NCBI RefSeq assembly: GCF_004331465.1
Contig: NZ_SJKB01000011.1
Location: 186,001 to 250,000 of the forward strand
Direction: 5' to 3'
From: Kribbella pittospori
Lineage (GTDB): Bacteria; Actinomycetota; Actinomycetes; Propionibacteriales; Kribbellaceae
Length of the DNA stretch: 64,000 nucleotides
Below, one piece after another: positions 1 to 6,738 of the stretch. Numbering within the stretch: position 1 is the stretch's first letter; each line of letters starts with the position of its first letter. The notes beneath the pieces were generated by a model. The model worked only from the letters and a program-made list of their open reading frames with translations, did not search any database and was not told the origin of the DNA. The translations under genes were made by a program, and so were the position numbers.

Positions 1-437
1 AACTGGTCGCCGGTGGCTTCGACGTACCGGACGAAGGTGACGTCGGAGATGTCCACCGCGAACAGGTGAAACTTCCCGGGCTCGGGTCGCCAGCCGAGGC
101 CGGCCGCTACCTCCTCGGCGTACTGGCGCTGCACCGACTCGTCGTCCTCGCCCCGCGCTTGTCCACGCACCTTGAACTCGCCCTCGCTGCCGTCGCGACC
201 GGTGATGATGCTGTGCACGAGGACGCGCGGGTCGCGGCCGAGGTCCTTCGCCTTGGTCGAGCCCCACATCATCGACAACCAGAGATCTCCGGCCATGACC
301 CACGGCTCCACCGGGCTGATGCGTGGTGTGCCGTCGCGCCGAACGGTCCCGACGAGTACGACGCCCGGCCCGAGCAGCCGGTCACGTCCCAGGTCCGCCA
401 GCCGCGGCTGATTCGACTCCAACTCTTCCCACCGCAT
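1..437 (-). CDS. Pyridoxamine 5'-phosphate oxidase-family flavin protein (partial, cut by left edge)
   Basis: About 145 codons are visible from an ATG at 437, and the frame stays open to the window edge, so the C-terminus lies outside. Family members usually have 140-160 residues, so most of the protein is here. A stretch near residues 29-45 reading VGTVRRDGTPRISPVEP, then MMWGSTKAKDL and RVLVHS, follows the pattern of the FMN/F420-binding split barrel. A purine-rich GGAGAGGAGAG lies just before the ATG. Such proteins bind FMN, F420 or heme in the cytoplasm; the substrate cannot be read from sequence. Family assignment is firm, function open. Confidence 0.75.
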   Translation of the reverse strand, partial: MRWEELESNQPRLADLGRDRLLGPGVVLVGTVRRDGTPRISPVEPWVMAGDLWLSMMWGSTKAKDLGRDPRVLVHSIITGRDGSEGEFKVRGQARGEDDESVQRQYAEEVAAGLGWRPEPGKFHLFAVDISDVTFVRYVEATGDQ

Positions 438-464
438 GACTCTCCTCTCCTCGAGGAACACCTA

Positions 465-495
465 CCTGTCTGGCCTATCACCGGCCACCGACAGG
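465..495 (-). terminator. Imperfect hairpin between MFS gene and downstream flavin protein
   Basis: CCTGTC/GACAGG and GGCC/GGCC arms face each other around a short loop in the 66-base gap after the MFS stop. There is no clear T-run, so this is a weak terminator or attenuator candidate. Confidence 0.3.
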
Positions 496-503
496 AAGGC
501 GGG

Positions 504-1721
504 TTACTGGCGCTGCGTGGTCGAGTGGGGGAAGACCCGGTCGAGAATGAGGATCGTGGCGGCCGCGATCAGCGCCAGGAGGGAAATGCCCAGCCAGGGG
601 AGCTCGTGCTGCATCTCGAAGAGCTGCGCGAAGAACGCCGGGACCAGGATGCTGGCGAAGGTGAAGGAGTACTGCCAGTAGGAGAGGTACTTCCCGTTCC
701 CCACCACCGGCGCCACCGCTGCTGCCAGCGCGTTGCCGGTCGCTGCATGCAGTACGTCGCCGAACGCGAACACCGCTGTAGCCAGGATCAACCCCGGCAC
801 AACCAGTGCGGTCGGGACACGCAGCAGTGAGGCCATCAGCACGCCCCACACCGCCCACGCCAGACCGGCAACGATGATCACGTTGGTACGGCGGCGCTTC
901 TCGGTGTGCCGCACCACCAGGGTCTGCCCGGTCGCCAGTACGACGGACACCGCGGCCAGCAACACACCGATCAACCACTTGGGTGCCGGCAACGCTTCAG
1001 CGACGTACACCGGTAGTCCGACGCCCAGCAGCATCGTGCAGAGGGCCAGCAGCGTGTTGGCACCGATCAGCACGAGGAACGCCTTGTCCTTGCGTAGCAG
1101 CGGCGCCGGACCGGTGTCCTGAACGGCGCGCTTGTGGTGAGCCGCGTTCAGGCGCAGCAGCAGGAAGCCGGCCAGGTAGAACGTCACCGCGTTGACCGCC
1201 ATGGCGATCAGGAACGGCGCATCGCCGCCTATGGCCAGCAGCGCACCGGCAGTCAGTGCGCCGAGGCCGAAGCCGGCGGCCTGCATCATGCCCCCGAGTC
1301 CGAACCACCTGTCTCGGTCGCCCTCGTCGGCGACATCAGCGAGCAGGCTGAAGATCGCGGACCAGAACACTCGCTGGCCGCTGGTCGTCAGCAGTGCGCA
1401 CAGGAACACCAGCCAGACCGACCGGCCGAAGAAGAATCCGGTGAACGCGAGGCCCTGGGCGAACTGTGCGATGACCACCAGGTTGCGCGGCCCGACCTTG
1501 TCGATCACCACAGCCACTGCGGCCGGTGCCGCGATGGAGAACAGCGTCGCAACGGTCAGTAGCACTCCCGCTGTCCCGAGTGGGATGTCGACGACCCGGA
1601 CGAAGAACAGCAGTAGCAGTGGTCCGGCGCAGCCGCCGCCGAACGAGTCGATCGCCAGCCCGGCGAGCAGCGGTACGCGGCCGCGGACGTTCGGGAGGCC
1701 GAGGGACGTAGCTGTAGGCAT
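504..1721 (-). CDS. MFS transporter, probable drug/metabolite exporter
   Basis: A 405-residue membrane protein with about twelve hydrophobic segments. Loops such as RHTEKRRRTN in the middle and short charged turns between helices are typical of the major facilitator superfamily. The open frame extends far upstream, but the ATG at 1721 is chosen because GGAG sits nine bases before it and the protein then begins at MPTATSLG, just before helix 1; an ATG at 1742 is the alternative. It follows a second MFS gene on the same strand after 150 bases. MFS proteins of this kind usually work as proton-coupled exporters in the cytoplasmic membrane. The substrate is unknown and no regulator is adjacent. 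Confidence 0.8.
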   Translation of the reverse strand: MPTATSLGLPNVRGRVPLLAGLAIDSFGGGCAGPLLLLFFVRVVDIPLGTAGVLLTVATLFSIAAPAAVAVVIDKVGPRNLVVIAQFAQGLAFTGFFFGRSVWLVFLCALLTTSGQRVFWSAIFSLLADVADEGDRDRWFGLGGMMQAAGFGLGALTAGALLAIGGDAPFLIAMAVNAVTFYLAGFLLLRLNAAHHKRAVQDTGPAPLLRKDKAFLVLIGANTLLALCTMLLGVGLPVYVAEALPAPKWLIGVLLAAVSVVLATGQTLVVRHTEKRRRTNVIIVAGLAWAVWGVLMASLLRVPTALVVPGLILATAVFAFGDVLHAATGNALAAAVAPVVGNGKYLSYWQYSFTFASILVPAFFAQLFEMQHELPWLGISLLALIAAATILILDRVFPHSTTQRQ

Positions 1722-1873
1722 GACAGAGTGCTCCGATCGCATCGACTCGGCCCACTCGCAGCGCTGGCTACGAGACCACTCCACCAGGGGCGTTCCCTGA
1801 CTACAGTTGGGGCTCTCGGCCGAAAACAGTAGCAAACGGTTGCCGGGTGCCTCCAGACGTTTTCGCTGGGCTT

Positions 1874-3109
1874 TCAGTCCGCTGCGACCACCCGTCGTAC
1901 GGACACATGCCGTAGCGGACGCCACGCGACAGCCGTCATCAGCACCATCGCCACGAAGGCAGTGGCGAACGGCGCGGCCAGTCCGAACCGCTGCGCGAGT
2001 ACGCCGCCCAGCGCGGAGCCGATCGCAGCACCACCGACCGACGCCAGCAGGTACACGCTGTTGACCCGGCCCATCAGCGGCTCCGGCGTCGCCAACTGGC
2101 GCGCAGTCGTCGAGACGATGCCCCACACCACCGCGTGCACGCCGAACACCGCCATAGTCCCGCCTACCACCCACGGGCTCCGGGTGAGCGCCAGGATGAG
2201 GTGGACCGTTGTCTCGATGACCAGTCCGGCCCGCAGCAGGGTCAGTGAGCCGACCCGCGGTTCGAGCACGTGGTACACCGGCATACCGAGTACGCCGCCG
2301 ATCGCGCCGACCGACACCAGCAGGCCGAACTGCGTCTCGGTGAGTCCCAGCCGCTCCCGCGCGTACAGCACCCAGGTCGCGAACGCGGCGCAGAAGGTGA
2401 TGTTCATGACCAGGATCGAGCATGCCAGCGTCCGCACGCCCGCGTGCTGCCACAGCCAGCGGACTCCGACGCGCACTTCGGCCCAGAGCGCCGTACCTGC
2501 GGACTCGGCCGGCAGCGGACGTACGGCGACTCGCGCGATCAGGGCGGCCGCGGCGCCGAAGGTGACGGCGTTGAACACGAGCGGTACTCCGGCCCCGACC
2601 GCGAACAGCAACGCGCCAAGCGGCGGACCGCCGAGCTGCTGCAGCACTGTGCCACTGGCGAACAGACGCGCATTCGCCTTGCCCAGATGGTCCTTCGGTA
2701 CGGCGTCCACGAGCAGCGCACCGGATGCGTTGTCGGCGAGCGTCTCCGCCGTACCGAGGAGGAAGAGGGCGACGTAGATCGCCCACAGGGGTGCATGGCC
2801 GAGCAGTACGGCGGCACCGAGAGCGCCGATGACGATCGCGCGAAAGGTGTCAGCGGCAACGATCATCAGCCGGCGGTCGAGCCGGTCGACGAGGGCGCCG
2901 CTGAACAGTGCGAACAGCAGCCAGGGCAACTGCTGGATGAACGCGGCCGCACCGACCGCGGCCGGCTCGGTGGTGATCGAGGCGACCAGCAGCGGGCCGG
3001 CGGCGAGCATGGCGCCGTCGCCGAGGTTCGAGATGATCGCGGCCGGCCAGATCTTGCGGAAGTCGGATCCGAGCTCGGACGGCAGCAGGAACGTACGGAG
3101 GGAAGGCAT
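1874..3109 (-). CDS. MFS transporter, EntS/MFS_3-like exporter
   Basis: A 411-residue protein beginning MPSLRTFLLPSELGSDFRKIWPA; the long soluble N-terminus before helix 1 and motif-A-like ALVDRLDRR near residue 70 are typical of MFS_3 exporters such as EntS and macrolide-efflux relatives. About twelve hydrophobic segments are seen. The start at 3109 is chosen because GGAG precedes it by seven bases; an upstream start at 3139 lacks a ribosome site. A 16-codon frame with a strong ribosome site lies 84 bases upstream on the same strand and could be a leader. Together with the MFS gene at 504-1721 it may form an export unit. Substrate not predictable. Confidence 0.8.
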   Translation of the reverse strand: MPSLRTFLLPSELGSDFRKIWPAAIISNLGDGAMLAAGPLLVASITTEPAAVGAAAFIQQLPWLLFALFSGALVDRLDRRLMIVAADTFRAIVIGALGAAVLLGHAPLWAIYVALFLLGTAETLADNASGALLVDAVPKDHLGKANARLFASGTVLQQLGGPPLGALLFAVGAGVPLVFNAVTFGAAAALIARVAVRPLPAESAGTALWAEVRVGVRWLWQHAGVRTLACSILVMNITFCAAFATWVLYARERLGLTETQFGLLVSVGAIGGVLGMPVYHVLEPRVGSLTLLRAGLVIETTVHLILALTRSPWVVGGTMAVFGVHAVVWGIVSTTARQLATPEPLMGRVNSVYLLASVGGAAIGSALGGVLAQRFGLAAPFATAFVAMVLMTAVAWRPLRHVSVRRVVAAD

Positions 3110-3192
3110 ACGAGAGCTCCAGAGGGCATGACGGAACAACCGGAACGACCGACGTCACTCCGACGCCGGCAACCGGCCCGGTCAGCGGCAGA

Positions 3193-3243
3193 TCAGCGCG
3201 CCGACCGGACGGTGCGTGCCATGTCCTCGATCGACCGAGACAT
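3193..3243 (-). CDS. Candidate leader peptide of 16 residues upstream of MFS exporter
   Basis: The frame encodes MSRSIEDMARTVRSAR then stop. A strong ribosome site, GGAGGTGA, ends six bases before the ATG, better than that of most genes here. The next gene on the strand is the MFS exporter starting at 3109, with GC-rich repeats between that could pair. Drug-induced exporters are often controlled by a translated leader peptide, so attenuation is a fair guess. Nothing shows that the peptide is made. It could also be a chance frame. Confidence 0.4.
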   Translation of the reverse strand: MSRSIEDMARTVRSAR

Positions 3244-3359
3244 TGCCCTCACCTCCGTCCGTACCCCAGGCGGCCCGTCCGCCTCTGCCGAGACCCTACC
3301 GGCCCACCCCCGCCTCCGCACGCGCATTGCTATCCTCACGATCGGCGACCACGTCGCCT

Positions 3360-3451
3360 GGAGGGTTCGCATAGTGGCCGAGTGCGCTGGTCTTGAAAAC
3401 CGGTATGGCGGGTGACCGTCATCGTGGGTTCGAATCCCACACCCTCCGCCA
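3360..3451 (+). tRNA. tRNA-Ser, anticodon UGA
   Basis: The acceptor arms GGAGGGT (3360-3366) and ACCCTCC (3441-3447) pair perfectly, followed by discriminator G and an encoded CCA. The anticodon loop reads CTTGAAA with TGA in the middle, decoding UCA. The variable arm is long, as in all serine tRNAs, and the T-loop GGTTCGAATCC is canonical. It stands alone between an MFS gene and an aldo/keto reductase. Confidence 0.97.
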
Positions 3452-3545
3452 ACAGACCGATGGAATCGCCGTACGGCCATTCGGGCCCTGTACGGGCCTG
3501 CAACCTCTGTCTTCTGCTGTCAGACGAACGAGCAGTCAGCATCGG

Positions 3546-4529
3546 TCAGCTTGCGGGCCTCAGCAGGGTTTCGATTTCGGTCATCTGATCGGGCGTGAGC
3601 GGGCCGTGCGCCAGGGCGCCGGCGTTGTCCTCGACCTGTGCCACGGTCTTGAAGCCCGGAATGGGAATGGTGCAGTCGCTGCGCGCCCAGATCCAGGCGA
3701 GCGAGCCCTGCGCGAGCGATCGGCCGTCACTGCGCAGGATCTCGCGTACGGCATCGAGTTTCGCGAGCGAGTCGGGGTTCGGCCTGCCGTCGACGAAGTG
3801 CCGCATCCAGTCGAAGTTCCGTGAGCGCAGGTCGTCGTCGGGCAAGCGCGAGTCGGCCGTGAACTTCCCCGTTAGCAGACCTCGCGCCAGCGGGCCACGG
3901 TTGACACTTGCCAGGTCGTGCGTCTCGCAGCTTGCCACCATGTCAGGGGCATCCTGCAGCAGGTTCATGTCGTGCTGGATCGCCGCGCAATTGTCCCCGC
4001 CCGAGAAGAGCTCGGCCTGCACGACGTCGTCCGTGCTCCATCCGTACGCCCGGATCTTGCCTGCCTCGACCAGCTCCTCGAGCATGCCACGGATCGCCAG
4101 GGTCTCCGTGTCGGAGTCGGTGCCGCAATGCAGCTGGTACAGGTCGATGTAGTCGGTGTCCAGCCTCCGCAGGGACGCCTCGCACGCCCGGCGGATGTAA
4201 TCAGGTGAGGTGTCGGTGCCGGCCAGCGTACGCTGCGTCTCGTTGTAAAGGTGGCCGAACTTCGTCGCGATGACCACCCGATCCCGCCGGCCGGCGACGG
4301 CGCGCCCGAGAACACGTTCACTGTGCCCGGCACCGTATGCATCCGCGGTGTCGAAGAACGTCACGCCCAACTCGAGGGCGCGATGTATGGCGCTGATCGA
4401 CTCGTCGTCGTCAACCTCGCCCCACGAGACCGGTTTCCCGTCTCGTGTGATCGGCCCGCCGATGGACCAGGCTCCCAGGCCGACGGCGCTGACCTGAATT
4501 CCAGAGCGTCCAAGAGGTCTCCGCTTCAT
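3546..4529 (-). CDS. Aldo/keto reductase
   Basis: A 327-residue NADPH-dependent TIM-barrel oxidoreductase of normal length. The catalytic tetrad is complete: Asp60 and Tyr65 in FFDTADAYG, Lys90 in IATKFG and His134 in YQLHCG. The C-terminal cofactor-binding segment IPIPGFKTVAQVEDN is present. It reduces aldehydes or ketones in the cytoplasm; the physiological substrate is unknown. Its promoter has a TTGACC box and a 19-base spacer with dyad symmetry, the arrangement used by MerR-family activators (see 4538-4568), so it is probably induced by a small thiol-reactive or electrophilic compound. No merR gene is adjacent. Confidence 0.9.
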   Translation of the reverse strand: MKRRPLGRSGIQVSAVGLGAWSIGGPITRDGKPVSWGEVDDDESISAIHRALELGVTFFDTADAYGAGHSERVLGRAVAGRRDRVVIATKFGHLYNETQRTLAGTDTSPDYIRRACEASLRRLDTDYIDLYQLHCGTDSDTETLAIRGMLEELVEAGKIRAYGWSTDDVVQAELFSGGDNCAAIQHDMNLLQDAPDMVASCETHDLASVNRGPLARGLLTGKFTADSRLPDDDLRSRNFDWMRHFVDGRPNPDSLAKLDAVREILRSDGRSLAQGSLAWIWARSDCTIPIPGFKTVAQVEDNAGALAHGPLTPDQMTEIETLLRPAS

Positions 4530-4537
4530 ACCGGCGA

Positions 4538-4568
4538 ACCTTAGGACTTGGAGCGCACTCTAGGTCAA
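4538..4568 (-). promoter_or_regulatory. MerR-type promoter of the aldo/keto reductase
   Basis: On the minus strand -35 TTGACC and -10 TAAGGT are separated by exactly 19 bases, and the spacer core GAGTGCGCTC is a dyad. Overlong spacers with a central dyad are the hallmark of promoters twisted open by MerR-family activators. The ATG follows nine bases after the -10 box, so the transcript may be nearly leaderless. Confidence 0.6.
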
Positions 4569-4602
4569 GCTCCGAAGACCTTCTGACCTGGGTCACCACC
4601 GC

Positions 4603-5046
4603 CTAGGCCGACGCCAGGTAGCGGGCAAGGGAGCGAACAACGTTCTGCAGATGGCGCTCGAAGAGGCTGTGATCCCCGTCGTGCAGGAATGCGGCCTGCT
4701 CTGTCCACACGATCGTCGTTCCCGGTGGGGTTGGCATGAACTGGATGGTGGCTAGCGCTGCGACCGCTCGGGTGTCGTTGACTCGGACGTCGTACGCGTA
4801 GACGATGCGCTCGTCGGCTACAACGTCCAGGTACCGAGCCTCGATTGTGTGGACCTCGCCGTCGGGTGGGCCGCCACAGAAGATCTCGTGTCCGCCCACG
4901 CGAAGATCCAGCTCATAGCGCGGACTCCAGTCAGCCGGGCCCAACGACCACGCTGCCTTCGCCTTCGGATCCGCGAACGCCCTGAACACCTGAGCCGGAC
5001 GTACCTCGAGTACGTGTCGAACGGTGAATGTCTGATGAGCAGTCAT
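4603..5046 (-). CDS. SRPBCC (AHSA1/START-like) domain protein
   Basis: A 147-residue single-domain protein. It begins FTVRHVLEVRPAQVFRAFADP, continues with a Trp-rich segment near residue 33 (AAWSLGPADWSP) and DLRVGGHEIFCG, and ends with a long helix LFERHLQNVVRSLARYLA. This is the layout of the Aha1 C-terminal-like SRPBCC family, which forms a deep pocket for hydrophobic ligands. Such proteins often travel with an ArsR regulator, but none is present here. No ribosome site stands before the ATG, so the mRNA may be leaderless. Ligand unknown. Confidence 0.8.
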   Translation of the reverse strand: MTAHQTFTVRHVLEVRPAQVFRAFADPKAKAAWSLGPADWSPRYELDLRVGGHEIFCGGPPDGEVHTIEARYLDVVADERIVYAYDVRVNDTRAVAALATIQFMPTPPGTTIVWTEQAAFLHDGDHSLFERHLQNVVRSLARYLASA

Positions 5047-5113
5047 ACGTGTAGAGACGGAAGAGGGTCCGAGAACTCATCGGGGCGGACAGGGCGGCGG
5101 AGTCGGAGCGTTT

Positions 5114-5172
5114 GACAGGTTCAGTGAAGATAGCCGTCGCACTTCACCTCGTGGCGGCTGCACCAACCTGTC
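5114..5172. promoter_or_regulatory. Inverted repeat in the divergent SRPBCC / kinase promoter region
   Basis: GACAGGTT (5114-5121) and AACCTGTC (5165-5172) form an 8-bp inverted repeat about 43 bases apart in the 141-base gap between the two divergent genes. A TTGACA box overlaps the left arm and another overlaps the right arm on the opposite strand. This may be a shared control region; the binding protein is unknown. Confidence 0.3.
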
Positions 5173-5187
5173 TGTCAAGGTGGCGGT

Positions 5188-5976
5188 GTGGCGGAGCAGC
5201 AGCTCGATGGCGGGATTGCGAACGCGGGTCGGGTCGTCCGTGTCGGTCCGCATGTGCTTCGTCCGTCGAGTCCGCACTCGGGTTCGATTCACGCCTTCCT
5301 GCGGGCGGTGAGAAGCGCGGGATTTGAGGGTGCCCCGATACCTGTCGGCATCGACGAGGACGGACGCGAGCGTCTCGTGTTCATCGATGGCGAGGTCCCC
5401 GTGGCGCCCTATCCGGAGTGGAGCCAGTCCGACACCGCGCTGGCGTCCATCGCCAGGCTGCTACGCGGGCTGCACGACGCCGCCCGCCGGTTCGACCCTG
5501 AGGGTTTCACCTGGAACGACAGTCTGGCTGACCCTGCGGGCGGGACGCTCGTGTGCCACAACGACGTGGAGCCCTCGAACGTCGTCTTCCGTGACGGCAT
5601 CGCCGTTGCGCTGATCGACTTCGAGTTTGCCGCCCCGGGCCGCGCTATCTACGACGTCGCCCAGCTCGCCCGCCTCTGCGTACCGATCGAGGACGACTTC
5701 GACCAGGACCGGATCGGCTGGCGGCCCGCCGACCGGCCGGCGCGGTTACGACTCGTCGCCGACGCCTACGGACTGGACCGGGGCGGCCGGGCAGAGCTGC
5801 TCACCGCCATGAACGATGCCCTCGCCCGCATCGAAGCAGCTGCGCGGCGCAGCATCGACGAGGGCGGCCCGAACACCGTCGCGACGCTGCACCGGACGGG
5901 AGGCATCGAGAAGTACGACCGCCGGCGCCGCTGGTGGACCGCCCACTACGACCAGTTCGCCACAGCCCTCCTCTAA
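5188..5976 (+). CDS. Aminoglycoside phosphotransferase-family kinase
   Basis: A 262-residue protein with the Brenner motif HNDVEPSN (His124, Asp126, Asn131) and the metal-binding Asp144 in LIDFEFA. This is the catalytic core of the APH/choline-kinase family, which transfers phosphate from ATP to a hydroxyl on an antibiotic or small metabolite. The N-lobe is short and I see no P-loop, which is normal for this subgroup. Start is GTG at 5188. Its neighbourhood (kinase, then RAE-helR) invites an antibiotic-resistance role, but most actinobacterial members have no proven drug substrate. Confidence 0.82.
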   Translation: MAEQQLDGGIANAGRVVRVGPHVLRPSSPHSGSIHAFLRAVRSAGFEGAPIPVGIDEDGRERLVFIDGEVPVAPYPEWSQSDTALASIARLLRGLHDAARRFDPEGFTWNDSLADPAGGTLVCHNDVEPSNVVFRDGIAVALIDFEFAAPGRAIYDVAQLARLCVPIEDDFDQDRIGWRPADRPARLRLVADAYGLDRGGRAELLTAMNDALARIEAAARRSIDEGGPNTVATLHRTGGIEKYDRRRRWWTAHYDQFATALL

Positions 5977-6394
5977 CGCGCACCCGCTTGACCCGCTGGC
6001 ACAGCCCGCGACCCGACGAAGCCGGCCGACCAAGCACGCAAGACCAGGTGACAGGCTCATCGCCGCGATCGTCGACCGTACAGGCCCCGACCACCGCCGG
6101 AACGGCGCTCACCCGCTTCCACGTCCTCGGATGCTGGCGACACCGCCTACGCCGTTCCACCGGAGCACCATCCCGACACCCCACGATGCTGTTCAGCCGC
6201 CTGCACACGCGCGATGCCAGCAGCTGTCTCCCCGGCTATTCGACGTCCTGGCAAACGGCAACGGGCCGGCGCCACGAGCATCAGGTCCCAGTGCCGGATC
6301 GCCGACCACTCGGAGGACGACGAGGCGATGCTCGCCAAGGCGTTGCCCGCACCAAGCTGTGGTTCGAGACGGACGACGACACTTACGCGCGGCA
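5977..6394. other. Gap without intact gene; upstream part of a decayed acetyltransferase
   Basis: Several overlapping frames are open through this stretch because of high GC, but none has ribosome-site support or family character. The acetyltransferase remnant that becomes recognisable at 6395 probably once began here. I see no other element. Confidence 0.5.
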
Positions 6395-6647
6395 GGGGTC
6401 ACGATCGTCGAGCTCGGGCACCGGCGTGGGCGGCTAGGTCTGATCGTGAAGTTGGCAACCATGCGTACGTGCGGGCAACGACCTGCCCGTTGTTGACGCG
6501 TGGAATGCTGAGGAGACCGCGCACATGCGGGCGGTCAACGCCCTACTCGGCTTCGAGTCGATGGGCGGCTGGGTGGTCTTGCAACTGCCGGTTGAGGGCA
6601 GAAAAAAGGAAGGTGAGCAGGTGCTCCCTTCCATTTACAACTTATAA
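6395..6647 (+). pseudogene. GNAT acetyltransferase remnant (frameshifted)
   Basis: In one frame from 6395 the sequence reads VTIVELGHRRGRLGLIVKLATMR, interrupted here only for length, matching the acetyl-CoA loop and following helix of a GNAT domain (R-G-x-L-G). Near 6461 the homology moves to another frame and continues NDLPVVDAWNAEETAHMRA then VNALLGFESMGGW, the usual D-x-W-N ... N-x-x-LGF end of the fold, stopping at TAA 6645. One base gained or lost near 6461 explains the break. No intact start or first half is visible upstream. It is a dead gene whose tail now forms the promoter region of helR. Confidence 0.65.
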
Positions 6648-6674
6648 CGGAGACCGGGGCTTGCCGCAAGCCCC
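6643..6674 (+). promoter_or_regulatory. Rifamycin-associated element (RAE) and probable promoter of helR
   Basis: GGGGCTTGCCGCAAGCCCC at 6656-6674 is a perfect 19-bp palindrome, extended to CCGGGGCTTG / CAAGCCCCGG at 6654-6676. A 19-bp inverted repeat with a GGGGCTTGC half-site, the RAE, is described in front of actinobacterial rifamycin-resistance genes, including helR. A TATAAC box at 6643-6648 would start transcription at about the first base of the palindrome. The element could thus act as an operator at +1 or as a 5' hairpin. No T-run follows, so it is not a simple terminator. The RAE match is from memory of the consensus. Confidence 0.75.
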
Positions 6675-6738
6675 GGGTGATGCTTCACAATCGTCGGCCG
6701 TGGCCATCAATCCTTCGGACCTTCGAGGTGAAGAAACC

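Noticed and set aside
66..830. A 254-codon plus-strand open frame
   Set aside because: It lies antisense to the flavin protein and the MFS gene, is Arg/Gln/His-rich, lacks a ribosome site and has no domain character. High GC keeps many shadow frames open.
504..2786. A single 760-codon frame joining both MFS genes
   Set aside because: Only the part from 1721 downstream has membrane-protein character; the rest is a shadow of the second MFS gene, which is read in another frame.
3193..3480. A 95-codon minus-strand frame crossing the tRNA-Ser gene (GGGCGIRTHDDG...)
   Set aside because: Peptides of the GIRTHD type are the usual artefact of translating the antisense of serine tRNA genes. Only its last 16 codons, with their own ribosome site, are kept as a leader candidate.
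6654..6676. The palindrome before helR as an ordinary terminator of the GNAT gene
   Set aside because: No T-run follows, the stem is exactly the RAE length with the matching core, and a -10 box directly precedes it.
6214..6738. Extension of the helR frame upstream to a 900-residue protein
   Set aside because: The extra residues cover the GNAT remnant, the promoter and the RAE palindrome and look unlike protein.
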